Origin: Paracyclopina nana
Lineage: Eukaryota > Arthropoda > Copepoda > Cyclopoida > Cyclopettidae
Length of the DNA stretch: 64,000 nt
Reading direction: 5' to 3'
Assembly: GCA_019096065.1 (NCBI GenBank)
Contig: JAGUCH010000002.1
Coordinates: 16,504,501-16,568,500, forward strand
Part shown: positions 34,148 through 43,647 of the stretch, one piece after another
How positions within the stretch are numbered: the first letter of the stretch is position 1
Layout: the number at the start of each line of letters is the position of its first letter
Notes under the pieces: model-generated
Told to the model about the DNA's origin: nothing
The model's input: only the letters and a program-made list of their open reading frames with translations
Database searches by the model: none
Position numbers and translations under genes: made by a program

Positions 34148-36541
34148 GTGGTTACCAAGACACGAAGAAGACTTCAACCAGCTGAAGAAGATCCTGACCG
34201 GACCTTTGTTGGTGAAGCATTGGATGTCAACAAGACCACAGTGTTGACAACGGATGCCAGCAGGTTATATGGCATCGGCTACATTCTAACTCAGTATGAC
34301 CCAAAAGACCCGGACAGGAGCTACCTGATTACCTGTGGGTCCAAGGTCAACTCCGCTGCTGAGAAGAATTATGCAACTATTGAGCTGGAGTTGCTGGGAA
34401 TAGTCTATGGATGTGAGAAGAGCTCGCATTTTCTGCATGGCTGCCCAAAATTTTTGGTGAAGACTGACCACAAGCCTTTACTTGGTATTATGAACAAGGA
34501 CATGGCAGAGATCACCAACTCCAGACTCTTGAGGCTTAGGGAGAGGCTACTACCGTTCAACTTCGATTTGGTCTACCTTGAGGGGAAGTTAAACTTCATT
34601 GCAGATGCCTTGTCAAGACATCCCATTAACTTCTCAGATGACCACCCAGACGCTGAAGAAACAGAAACTTTGAAGAACTCAAAGATCAGCGTAATCTCAG
34701 CCCTCTCTGTCTCAGCACAAGAAGATCCGGCATTCCAAGAAATCCATGATGCAGCAAGAGCTGACAAGGAGTATCAGGATCTAATTGAGGCCATCCAGGA
34801 AGACCTTCATCATCATAAGAAGAAGGGTGTGGCCATTCATGCATTAAAGCTGGTGCCCCAAAACCTTTGGGGGCAGCTTTCAGTCCAAGACGGAATGGTT
34901 GTTATTGATGGGAAACGTGTCTTCGTACCAAAGGAAGCACGTCCATTCATCTTGAGGACTCTTCATATTGCGCATCCTGGGCAAACGAAGAGCCTGGCTA
35001 CGGCCAGACAATTCTACTATTGGAGTGGTATGACCAAGGATATCAGACAATCAGTAGAAGAGTGCGAAATGTGCCAAAAGTACATGGCCTCTTTACCGCA
35101 TGATGAAGAAGGCGAGAACATGGTACCAACGGCCCCAATGCAGAGTATTGCAATGGATTTGGGCCATCATGAAGGGGCAGACTATTTAATAGTTGTGGAC
35201 ACCTTCAGTGGTTGGCCTTGGATTTTCAAGATGGTAAGATACACTAGTGAGGAAATCATCAAGAAGTTGACGATCATTTTTGCCACATTTGGGTACCCGA
35301 TCGTGATGAGATCCGACAACGCTGGATGCTTCATCTCTCATGAAATAATTGAGTTTTGTAAAGAGCATGGCATTATCGCCACCACCAGCAGCCCCTATCA
35401 CCACGAGTCCAATGGGACCGAGGAAGCTAGTGTGAAAAACATGCAAAGGCTGGTTATGAAAACCAAGACCCTAAGGGAGATGGATGTCGCTGTGCTGGAA
35501 TTTCGAAATCTGGCACGTGCTGACGCCAACTCCCCTGCGAAGATGTTTTTGGGCTGTCATTTGAGGACAAAATTACCAATCTTGTACGAGATGACAAAGC
35601 TCGAGATGCCAGAACCCAGAGCTGAAAAGAAGCAATTGCCTAAGGAGATCATTCCAGATTTCAAGGTGGGGGAAAAAGTGCGCATGCAAAATGCGGTCAC
35701 TAAGCTATGGGAGGATGTTGTAGTAATCCTCGAAGTTCGGCATTCCAGTAGAAGCTACGTCATCAAAAATGATGATGGCGTGATAATTGTGAGGAATAAG
35801 CGCTTCTTACGCAAGCATAATGCGCAGGTGGCTGACCTCGATGCAAATGCATCTTTATGGCTAGTAATTGAAGCACCTCACTCAACGCCCAGCATCGAAA
35901 AAAATTGTCCCCCTGTAAATTGCACCTGGTCGGAGGTTATAATGGGATCAGGTCAAAGTACAACCAACAGTGCCGACAAAGCGAAGACTCAGGTTGTTGA
36001 TGAGACCAGCCACACTGGTATTAGGCTAGCGGACATCGATATCATGGTTCCGCAAGGCTCCAGTGAGGAGGACAAGTCAGCTGCTGAGGCAACTGGCAGA
36101 GATGTCACGCATTGGATCTTCTATGGAGTGGCCTTTTGCGCTTTGATGGCTTTGCTATGGATTGGACTGCGGTTCAGGAAATGGCGGAAGAAGGCCAGCG
36201 CGAGGAAAAGGGCCAGAGACTCACTGTTGATCATGCACTCCCAAGCTGCAAATGTGCAGCCACCGGTCTACCCCCAACAAGCCCCTGCCCCATATGGCTG
36301 TCCAGGCTACGCGTCACCCTATGTCATGCCCTTCGCCTCGACAATGTCCATCGCCCCGACCCCTCATCCGATGGTTTATCAACCTTTCCCAGGAGTTGTA
36401 CAGAGCTTGCCAAACATGGCTTATGGAGCCTCCCCGCTGGGAAGTTCACCAACGGTTTCGCATCCTGACTCGCCCCCCTTGCAGGAGGAGGAGCAGAGAC
36501 GGCGAAATCGTCTCTTTGCCATCTCTTACAACAATATCTAA
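34148..36541 (+). CDS. pol: RNase H-integrase of the nested element, with fused C-terminal membrane region
   Basis: Longest open frame of the nested element, 797 codons; the first ATG is not a real start because the frame enters from RT. RNase H spans about 30-150 (TTDASRLYGIGYIL, ATIELELLGIVYGC, VKTDHKPL, NFIADALSRHP). The integrase zinc domain is near 275-320 (HIAHPGQTKS...CEMC). The catalytic core has AMDLG, MRSDNAG and NGTEEASVK (D, D, E). A GPY/SH3-like C-terminus lies at 505-555. After residue 598 the frame runs without a stop into a membrane protein segment, which probably is expressed from its own ATG at 35,942. Confidence 0.85.
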   Translation: MVTKTRRRLQPAEEDPDRTFVGEALDVNKTTVLTTDASRLYGIGYILTQYDPKDPDRSYLITCGSKVNSAAEKNYATIELELLGIVYGCEKSSHFLHGCPKFLVKTDHKPLLGIMNKDMAEITNSRLLRLRERLLPFNFDLVYLEGKLNFIADALSRHPINFSDDHPDAEETETLKNSKISVISALSVSAQEDPAFQEIHDAARADKEYQDLIEAIQEDLHHHKKKGVAIHALKLVPQNLWGQLSVQDGMVVIDGKRVFVPKEARPFILRTLHIAHPGQTKSLATARQFYYWSGMTKDIRQSVEECEMCQKYMASLPHDEEGENMVPTAPMQSIAMDLGHHEGADYLIVVDTFSGWPWIFKMVRYTSEEIIKKLTIIFATFGYPIVMRSDNAGCFISHEIIEFCKEHGIIATTSSPYHHESNGTEEASVKNMQRLVMKTKTLREMDVAVLEFRNLARADANSPAKMFLGCHLRTKLPILYEMTKLEMPEPRAEKKQLPKEIIPDFKVGEKVRMQNAVTKLWEDVVVILEVRHSSRSYVIKNDDGVIIVRNKRFLRKHNAQVADLDANASLWLVIEAPHSTPSIEKNCPPVNCTWSEVIMGSGQSTTNSADKAKTQVVDETSHTGIRLADIDIMVPQGSSEEDKSAAEATGRDVTHWIFYGVAFCALMALLWIGLRFRKWRKKASARKRARDSLLIMHSQAANVQPPVYPQQAPAPYGCPGYASPYVMPFASTMSIAPTPHPMVYQPFPGVVQSLPNMAYGASPLGSSPTVSHPDSPPLQEEEQRRRNRLFAISYNNI
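35942..36541 (+). CDS. Accessory membrane protein of the nested element with myristoylation and PPxY motifs
   Basis: In frame with the end of pol, ATG 35,942 opens 199 codons. The N-terminus MGSGQSTTNS fits an N-myristoylation signal (Gly2, Ser6). A membrane helix follows at about 57-77 (YGVAFCALMALLWIGLRF) and then a strongly basic stretch (RKWRKKASARKRAR). The Pro-rich tail carries QPPVYPQQ, a PPxY late-domain type motif that in retroviruses recruits NEDD4-family ligases. It sits where env normally lies but lacks an env-like ectodomain. An assembly or budding role is inferred. Confidence 0.5.
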   Translation: MGSGQSTTNSADKAKTQVVDETSHTGIRLADIDIMVPQGSSEEDKSAAEATGRDVTHWIFYGVAFCALMALLWIGLRFRKWRKKASARKRARDSLLIMHSQAANVQPPVYPQQAPAPYGCPGYASPYVMPFASTMSIAPTPHPMVYQPFPGVVQSLPNMAYGASPLGSSPTVSHPDSPPLQEEEQRRRNRLFAISYNNI

Positions 36542-36565
36542 AGTGTTTTTCTCTATGTTGCAGGC

Positions 36566-36781
36566 ATGTCAGAAGGCCAAGCTAACCGTCCCCCCGTAGA
36601 TTGGGATCATCCGGATTGGGACCCCAACGCACCTGTCACGAAGTCCGAGGTCGTCAAGATCATAGACTTGAAGCGTGACGAGTTGGCCAGAGTAGTCAAA
36701 GATGATCGCCAGAAGTACGGCATGTTGGTAGCTGCAATGGTAGCTATTGGTGTTGGAATGTTCATATGGTGCTCAAAATGA
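36566..36781 (+). CDS. Small tail-anchored membrane protein of the nested element
   Basis: 71 residues. The ATG follows a strong acceptor (TTTTTCTCTATGTTGCAG/GC) by two bases, suggesting expression from a spliced mRNA. Residues 1-50 are hydrophilic with a charged helical part (VVKIIDLKRDELARVVKDD). Residues 52-68 are hydrophobic (YGMLVAAMVAIGVGMFIW), followed by CSK, giving tail-anchored topology. No homologue recognised. Confidence 0.5.
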   Translation: MSEGQANRPPVDWDHPDWDPNAPVTKSEVVKIIDLKRDELARVVKDDRQKYGMLVAAMVAIGVGMFIWCSK

Positions 36782-37052
36782 TGACCAATGGAGGGGAGGT
36801 TGCTTTGACGACATCGCCTTGAAGAGCAACATAGAGAAATGAAGACACTGGATCGGATGATGGAACTGAATTTTGATACGCTATGCATTTTTCCTATTTT
36901 TCTATTTTCGTTAGGTTTTTTATGCTCTTATCGAAATTCTCGCTTGCTAGGTATATCATAAATCCTAGGCCCCAAAATTAGTGTAGTTCGAGGTCAATTG
37001 ATAGGCTAATATGTTAGTGATTACAGCTACCCAGGGGTATCCGTACCCACTT

Positions 37053-37060
37053 GGGGGAGG
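37053..37060 (+). other. Polypurine tract of the nested element
   Basis: GGGGGAGG directly before the right LTR, the normal primer site for plus-strand synthesis. Confidence 0.75.
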
Positions 37061-37346
37061 TGTTGTATCACGTTGAAGCATACTTCCCTATATTGACTCT
37101 CACGTGTAACCTACATAGCTAGATACTCCCCTCTCGCGCGTGCATGCATTCATTCTTTCTGTCTCGCTTAAGCTTGCACTGAATTACACTCAGTACACAT
37201 CTCGTATCAAAGTGGATACGTTCGCCTCGATCTGGTAAATCTCGGCGTAGTAGTGCTCACGGTTTCCTGGTACAAGACCAGGGATCCAACCGACGTAGCT
37301 CGAGTAGTAGTGCCTTAAGTGTCACCCACGAGGTCGGGACCAACCA
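37061..37346 (+). repeat. 3' LTR of the nested element
   Basis: 286 bp, same ends as the left LTR, with one extra G (CTCGGCGTAG against CTCGCGTAG on the left). Confidence 0.96.
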
Positions 37347-38349
37347 GTTTCAATGGAAATGTATAACCTGCTACTCCATTTAAAACACGGAGGGGGTCAA
37401 ATTCACTTGGAAATTTCAAAAGGAGATTATAAACCTCATCATATAGTTTTTGGTTATTTCTCTCATCTTTAGAAAGCTCCAGGCTAGCTGATACGAGGTC
37501 TAGTTCAGAAGGACTTTTTAGAACTGTTTGTCTGACACTGGTATCCACAATAGGACCTTCGTAAATAGTAGTGAAGCTCTTAAGTGGCACTTTGATGCCC
37601 ATGTTCTTTGCCAAGCAAGGCTTGCACGAGCAACCATGTGGTTCAAGTACAAATGGTATAAATTTACCAAATTTTGTCTTTATATCCTCTTTGGTAAGGT
37701 CATCAGGGTACATTTGTAACCCAGATAACACTAGCAATGCAGCGGTGGTTGCCATACAAAGTGGGTCACCTACATGCACATCGCCATCCATAAGTGTTCT
37801 GATCCACACGTCGTCGGCCACATTTTGGTACCGTAATTGACCAATTATTATGTACATAAGCGTGGTTAAGTAGCCAATATTCTCAGCATGTTCGCTTGGG
37901 ACATGGAATATTAACTCAACATTGTTGGACAACTTAAACATGATACCATGAGCTCCAAGAACATTTAGTTCAAAATACTTATCTAGTTCATTTCTTTGAT
38001 AAGCAAGGGGGTAATTCTCATACTCATGTATCATCATAGTTATTATGACCCTATCCATCCCATTGAGGTAGGATTCAATAGGACACAAGGCAATGGTCAT
38101 GCATGGTGGGCAAATATATTTATATTTTAGCCATACTACTTTAAGTTTATCCACCATCATATTCATCTTTATTACAATGCGCTTTTGTTCGCCAGACAAA
38201 AGTTTATGTCCTGGGACAATAACAGCCCACGGTAATTCATCCCATTTTTCTCGTTTCATAAATTTGCTAATTATCACATCAGTTATCTCTTCGTAACCAT
38301 CACTTTGGTTAGCTGAGATAAATACGTAATTTCCTTTTCTACTAATCAA
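37347..38349 (-). pseudogene. pol: N-terminal part of pol of the giant element, truncated by the nested insertion
   Basis: About 334 codons, ending where the nested element begins; the frame resumes as RT at 30,553. It has no motif I can name and lies between retropepsin and RT. It contains a Cys cluster, EPHGCSCKPCLAKN. The frame is -1 relative to the upstream protease ORF, with about 30 nt of overlap, so a -1 ribosomal frameshift is possible. No clear slippery heptamer is visible. Confidence 0.7.
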
Positions 38350-38366
38350 GGGCTTGTGGCTTCCCC

Positions 38367-39836
38367 TTAATGGCTCATAGGCATTGGAAAATGCATATCA
38401 GTAAAAGAAAGACCATTTATATCCGTAAACTGCACAATTACGTGCGAATCCAAATAATTGCAGTAACATGACTCCATTTCATGCTCCAGGGCCTTTAAAC
38501 TAATGTTAGCCACATGGGCTGCAACCGTACTCTTAAATTTCTGTTTCTTGACAATCCTGGCTCGCCCAATCACTGCATGTGCATTTAAGTAGATGGGATC
38601 CTCAGTATTATTCCCAATATTTACTGGGAAGGTACCTTTACGAGTGACAGCAGTAAGTGCCCCCTCAGAGGTCACTCCGCGGTACTCGTTACTAGGCATA
38701 AAGTTTAAGTACTTATCCACCAATCCGGAATAAACATTTTTCTGGTGATGGGTACGACCAAGGTCGTCATCTTCGTCAGAGTCAGAATCTATTTGAATGT
38801 CATTACTGATGACAGGTAAATCATGAGGTAAACTAGCCATGGTGGTCACTTCTTCTCCAGGGAGCAGAGTGATCCCTTCATTTATTGCCACTGGGTAGAA
38901 AGCCTCTTTTGATAGTAAGAGTGGAATTTTCTTATGTTTAGATTTTCCAGGGAAATCCATAAAGTGCTTTCCATCTTTACTAGTCATCCGGACATTGTTG
39001 TCCACTAATAACGAGTTTCCTATCATTAATAGTGTATCACAATCAGATACAAGGAAAACAGCCTGTCTGATTAAAACACGATTTCCAAATGCAACTTGAA
39101 TAGAGACAGCTTCATTCCCTGGGAATTCTTCTCCATTAAAGTTCTTAATTACATAATTAGTTTCAACTCGAGGTAGAGTGTAACCAATCTTGTCTTCGAT
39201 CAGTTTTACAAGGGTGCGTGATATTATCTGCACCATTGCTCCACTGTCAAATAAAGCATGCAAACGTATTTTTCCAGTTATCTCCACTGGTATAAAATAC
39301 CTTTCACAAACATTGTGTAGCTTTAATGAGTATATACTCAGCATGTCATCTTCAAGTTCCGGATTCGGTAAAGGTTCAAAATGTGTTACTGGCTCTGCTT
39401 CATTAGCATTTACCGAGGCCAGATGTGTAACGATACCATCATTACTACAAGTTTTTTGCTCATCACTCGTGCTACCTTTTACAAAGTAGTACCATAAAGC
39501 TATTATTGCTCCACTACAGATTACTGTAATTGGCCAATAATCCCAACCAAATAAGCAATATTGACATATTGTTATTGCAAACAGTATTATGCTAATCTCA
39601 ATTACAGTCATAGTATGCTGATGGACAAACCGACTTTTTCTACCCCTTATTGCAAGGACCAGAGCCTTTTTGTCCTCACTTCCACGAGTCATAATTTCGG
39701 CATTTTTCACAGATTGCTCCTTTAAATAATCAAAGTAAGCTCGTCCTACTTCTTTGTTACATTCTCCCCTCATAAATGAAGGCAAGATGTAACTATCTTT
39801 ATCATTCTTATTGGGAGTTTTTGTACTTGGTCCCAT
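38367..39836 (-). CDS. pro: Membrane-linked retropepsin ORF of the giant element
   Basis: 489 residues. Two adjacent hydrophobic segments at about 79-96 (EISIILFAITICQYCLFG) and 101-119 (WPITVICSGAIIALWYYFV) form a likely membrane hairpin. The aspartic protease active site LFDSGAMVQIIS is at 196-207, with flap and C-terminal parts after it. The start codon overlaps the gag stop as UAAUG. Retropepsins usually lack membrane helices, so this protease may act at membranes. The C-terminal 150 residues have no known motif. Confidence 0.75.
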   Translation of the reverse strand: MGPSTKTPNKNDKDSYILPSFMRGECNKEVGRAYFDYLKEQSVKNAEIMTRGSEDKKALVLAIRGRKSRFVHQHTMTVIEISIILFAITICQYCLFGWDYWPITVICSGAIIALWYYFVKGSTSDEQKTCSNDGIVTHLASVNANEAEPVTHFEPLPNPELEDDMLSIYSLKLHNVCERYFIPVEITGKIRLHALFDSGAMVQIISRTLVKLIEDKIGYTLPRVETNYVIKNFNGEEFPGNEAVSIQVAFGNRVLIRQAVFLVSDCDTLLMIGNSLLVDNNVRMTSKDGKHFMDFPGKSKHKKIPLLLSKEAFYPVAINEGITLLPGEEVTTMASLPHDLPVISNDIQIDSDSDEDDDLGRTHHQKNVYSGLVDKYLNFMPSNEYRGVTSEGALTAVTRKGTFPVNIGNNTEDPIYLNAHAVIGRARIVKKQKFKSTVAAHVANISLKALEHEMESCYCNYLDSHVIVQFTDINGLSFTDMHFPMPMSH

Positions 39837-42400
39837 TATTGTTTACGAGCAGGTCGTGTCTTCCAACACTGTTCTCCCCTAAACTCAAGGTGCAATCCTT
39901 TACACAACGGGCACAATGTGCCATCGTTTCTAATTGAGGTCAAATTCGTGTTTGGGTAATTCGTACACTGTGTAGCGTAATGCATTTGGTTGCAGAACAA
40001 GCACCCATTAGTCTGAAGAGGGTTTCCTTCAGGCAACTTAGATGTATCTATGTTAAAAGTTTTTCCCAGCCTATTTATTTTCTCGGATGGTGATTCAGCT
40101 TTCATCATAGCTACTTCAACAGCTTGCCTACTCAATTCAAAATTTGCTCGAGCCAACTCGCTTTGTAGCTCATTTATTATTTTAGCACTTCGTTGACTAC
40201 GGCCAGAGGCTGCCGACATAGTGCTAGCACTGTCTAACACCTCCTCTTCAGTAGCTTCAACCATAGCAATTCTAGGTTTGGCACGCATATTGGGTACCAT
40301 TGGCAGCCTCTCCTCTTTATGAGCCCTATCCGGGTCCCTTGGCACATAAGTACCTAGGTCACTACCAATTAGGTTCATCATGATATTGTAGGCGTGCAAA
40401 CTCCTAGCAGGTATATTCGCTCTCAGCAGATAGTCGTTGTATTTGTTTACTAATGACTGGTAATTCTGAGGCCAATGACGTCCTAGGAGTGCAAAACCAT
40501 CAGAGATGGCTTCAGAGACTGCATGAGCATCTCCGCCATTTCCAATGGTTGTGCTGTGTATCTTCATTCGCAGTCGAAGAATTGCCTTAAGTGTGGCAGT
40601 GAAGCACTCAGTAGGCTTCCGGATCATCTCCTGAATGAGGAAATATGGATCCTCTTTACGCACAAACTGCGTGTAGTTAAAGATATCTTGCCATAGCAAT
40701 TCCATACCATCTTTTCCTTCTCCAGCCATCCCCTTAAAATACTCACTAGTATTCTGGGATGAAGCCTCACACATAGCTGTTAACAAAGCTGCATGAGACC
40801 AATGCTGTCTGCCAGCCTCGTTCGCCATATAGTCCAGAAAATTTATTATATTCTCAGCAGTTAATGAGGAACTATGTAGGTCAAACTTTTTAGTATATTT
40901 GTGCCTAATCTCCTTCATTGACTGTGAGCTTGCATACTTAACATGGCCATTCGTAGGTGCAGCAATGTAACCTCTCATGGTGGTCGGATCATAAATGCTC
41001 CTAGAAGTGTCAGCTGATACTCCAGCGGCCACACTTATTTCAGGGGTCTTCAAGTAGCCTTCTGCCAATATCTGCTTTTGGAGAGAAGTAAACTCGTCCC
41101 TCGTGCTAAGTACACTAAAGAGCTTCTGCATCTCAATCAATTTCTTTCCTGAGGATAAGTTTGGGTCAACCATCTGAAGGATTACTCGTCTGGCTGATTC
41201 CACATCCTTAATCTCGTCGGTGTTAATTAACTTCAGCCTCTCTGAAATCGGAGCAGACTCATCGTAGATGACGTCAGTTTCCGGCACCATTCTTTCCTTC
41301 GTCGCAGCATCTACTATGCTTAAGGTTCTTTCTAAATTCTTACTGAAGATAGACTCTACTTTTGCCCCAACCATGTGCTTAGCTGTGATTTGTGCAGAGG
41401 CAATAATTTTATTTGCCGTGCTTGCATCATGCATTTTCGTGTAGTAAGCTTTTACCGTGTTTAATTCCTGAATATTCAAATGGCCTCCTGACAACATCTT
41501 TTGTACCATCCTATGTACAATTTCCATTGGAGGAAGCGTGACAGAATTAGTCAAGTTGTGCAAATCACGAGGGTTCATTTTAGTCGAGGTTAGGACTGAC
41601 TTATTATGGCCATTCAGGTCAGCTCCAGTAGTGAACTCGTGATGGTTAGTCCCAGGTGGACTTGCTATCGAAGACATATCTGGAACAGCATTACTCGTCT
41701 CATTGTTTGGAAAATGTACACTCTGGCCTGAAGTTTTCTGTGGCTTCAGGTTAAGCGGCTCATTTAGGAAATAATCGATTTGTAGGCCATAAAGCCTTGC
41801 TACAATAGAAAATCCATCTCCAAATGCCCGTATCTTTAGCCAATTCCTGGATATCAATGTCGCAACCATTTCATGCGTCCCTGACATTGCGTAGGTCATG
41901 GAGCTTCCATCAACTTCTTGGATACGCTGCAGATCTTTCTTTTCCTCAATACGAGTTAGGAACTCATCCAGACCAAAACAAATGCATAATAAAGCACATG
42001 TCGTGCTTGTCAATGAATTAGGGTCAAGTGCATCAATATATTTAACCACATTTACAACCTGGCCTACTGGATCTTTAAGAGGCATAGTACTAATGATTGC
42101 CGTAATATGATCATCCAACGGTCTAATTGGCTCCCTAGGAACAATTACTATTCGAGTCCTATCCCATACAGCTGCTATTTGTGTTGGGGTTACCGTAACA
42201 AACTCTAGTGCTTCAGGGTAAGCAACGTGTGGCAGAAATCTTTGCAAGACAGTCCTGCTGGTCCCATTTGGGTGGCATTGGGATAAGTACCCTTGAAAAG
42301 TGTCCTCACTAATCCCAAGATGGTGCAACAATCGCTCCTTGACTTTCGTAACTTCCTCAGCCAGAGTAGGTCCAGCGATCCTAGAATCCTGATTTGCCAT
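39836..42400 (-). CDS. gag: Gag of the giant element
   Basis: Intact, 854 residues, long for a Gag. The first ATG of the frame is used. The middle is largely helical and probably contains the capsid (for example around 560-740, ILRLRMKIHSTTIGNGGDAH). Near the C-terminus are two zinc knuckles with unusual spacing: CLFCNQMHYATQC at 800-812 (CX2CX3HX4C) and CPLCKGLHLEFRGEQC at 830-845 (CX2CX3HX7C). The CX2CX3HX4C form is known from BEL/Pao Gags, whereas the RT here is Ty3/gypsy-like. Gag forms the particle and binds genomic RNA. Confidence 0.8.
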   Translation of the reverse strand: MANQDSRIAGPTLAEEVTKVKERLLHHLGISEDTFQGYLSQCHPNGTSRTVLQRFLPHVAYPEALEFVTVTPTQIAAVWDRTRIVIVPREPIRPLDDHITAIISTMPLKDPVGQVVNVVKYIDALDPNSLTSTTCALLCICFGLDEFLTRIEEKKDLQRIQEVDGSSMTYAMSGTHEMVATLISRNWLKIRAFGDGFSIVARLYGLQIDYFLNEPLNLKPQKTSGQSVHFPNNETSNAVPDMSSIASPPGTNHHEFTTGADLNGHNKSVLTSTKMNPRDLHNLTNSVTLPPMEIVHRMVQKMLSGGHLNIQELNTVKAYYTKMHDASTANKIIASAQITAKHMVGAKVESIFSKNLERTLSIVDAATKERMVPETDVIYDESAPISERLKLINTDEIKDVESARRVILQMVDPNLSSGKKLIEMQKLFSVLSTRDEFTSLQKQILAEGYLKTPEISVAAGVSADTSRSIYDPTTMRGYIAAPTNGHVKYASSQSMKEIRHKYTKKFDLHSSSLTAENIINFLDYMANEAGRQHWSHAALLTAMCEASSQNTSEYFKGMAGEGKDGMELLWQDIFNYTQFVRKEDPYFLIQEMIRKPTECFTATLKAILRLRMKIHSTTIGNGGDAHAVSEAISDGFALLGRHWPQNYQSLVNKYNDYLLRANIPARSLHAYNIMMNLIGSDLGTYVPRDPDRAHKEERLPMVPNMRAKPRIAMVEATEEEVLDSASTMSAASGRSQRSAKIINELQSELARANFELSRQAVEVAMMKAESPSEKINRLGKTFNIDTSKLPEGNPLQTNGCLFCNQMHYATQCTNYPNTNLTSIRNDGTLCPLCKGLHLEFRGEQCWKTRPARKQ

Positions 42401-43647
42401 TCTTATCTTGTAAAAGGCGTGACGGAGTCACACTGAGTATTTCTTATCTCTTAGAGGTGCAACGGAGTCACACGCAATATTCTGGTCTTAGTACACTACT
42501 GTGTGTACTAAATTCAGCAATACCGAATTAAAAGCTATACGCTGTTCAAAGCACAGGGAAGCTTATCCTAGTTACTACGCCGCGTCAAGTGACACAGAGA
42601 AAAAGGTTGCAATTGCTAAGCTCGTTTATTTATTTTTTGTCAAGGCTATGAGCGGCCAAGACAAAACACACACACACACGCACGCACAAATATACTCACT
42701 TATTATATTATAAAGAAAGGTTTAAGGTTTAGCACTACTGGTGCTACAGGTGGTAGGGTTTTTCTTCTAAGTCTCTGAAACAAAGGTGCATCAACTTTTT
42801 ACGCAAAAAAGGTATGCCACTTCGCCAACCAGTGTCGACTCAGTGAATGAAGAATTTTTTAGGTTTGCCCACTCCTCCTCGAGTTGCGGGCCGGCCAACC
42901 TTCCCTGTGCCCTCGGCAACTTGTCCAAGGTTAGCCAGTTTTTTGGGCCCCAAACACGCATATTCCTTTGTGGCTCCCACGCTGGCTCCATGCGTGGCCT
43001 ATTTGGGGTTTGTTGACCCACAGCGGGGCCATGAATTACATCATCTTCTTCCATCTGTGTGGCCAAACCCACGGACGAGACCCACTAGTGTCGCAACACT
43101 CTTGCGCTCACTCGCCCCTTAATGGATAGGCAACAGAGGCTCAGGTCGCAACCTGCACCTTGGCTGGCTTTCCGGCTGCCATGGCACCCATACTCCAAGC
43201 TATGCCATGCGGAGCCTGCACGCATGCATTCACCTCCGGGAAAGACAGTGTCATTGTTACTTTGTGTAGGCCCATCATCATAACAATGGTCAATGGAAGA
43301 CATCATCAACGGGCTGGTGGTACGTCACGGCCTGTACCTTCTTGCACTCCCCGCGCGCCAGTTCCAACCCGCCAACGGCATCAATGCGCAATTTGGGTCT
43401 AAGGGAATCTAAAGCCTACGCACCACATAGGCCCAAATGCCATCGGAGTGACCCCCATCGGCTCGTCAGCCTTCGGGATTTTGTACTGTATTGAACACAC
43501 CCTGATCGCAATCAGCGTGCGGCCCAACCTGCGCCGCAGAGCAGGAATCCTGATCCACACCAAGACATTTTCCGGGACTTCATGGGCTTTTGGTCATCAA
43601 ACCTTTAGGAGAGAGAGTGGCCTTCAATCCCTCCGGGGCCTCCAAAA
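42401..43647 (-). other. 5' leader of the giant element
   Basis: 1.25 kb between 5' LTR and gag. It holds a CA-rich microsatellite (42,669-42,690) and a repeated ACGGAGTCACAC at about 42,423 and 42,463. It has no convincing ORF. A packaging signal and splice donor would be expected here but are not identified. Confidence 0.5.
43627..43644 (-). other. Putative primer binding site of the giant element
   Basis: On the minus strand, three bases after the LTR end, TGGAGGCCCCGGAGGGAT begins with the TGG needed to pair with a tRNA 3' CCA. The tRNA was not identified. Confidence 0.45.

Larger units (their letters stand above)
30554..37346 (+). mobile_element. Nested Ty3/gypsy-like LTR element with accessory membrane ORFs
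   Basis: Flanked by the 5-bp duplication GTTTC (30,549-30,553 and 37,347-37,351). LTRs of 285 and 286 bp begin TGTTGTATCACG and end GGACCAACCA, differing visibly by one inserted base. An 18-nt-scale PBS follows the left LTR directly and a GGGGGAGG polypurine tract precedes the right one. Gag, pro, RT, RNase H and integrase lie in order on the plus strand, opposite to the host element. It is a very young insertion into the pol gene of the giant element. Confidence 0.96.

Noticed and set aside
38380..38410. Programmed -1 frameshift site between protease and pol ORFs
   Set aside because: The frames are -1 related and overlap by about 30 nt, but no canonical slippery heptamer or obvious stem was seen, so it is not listed as a feature.
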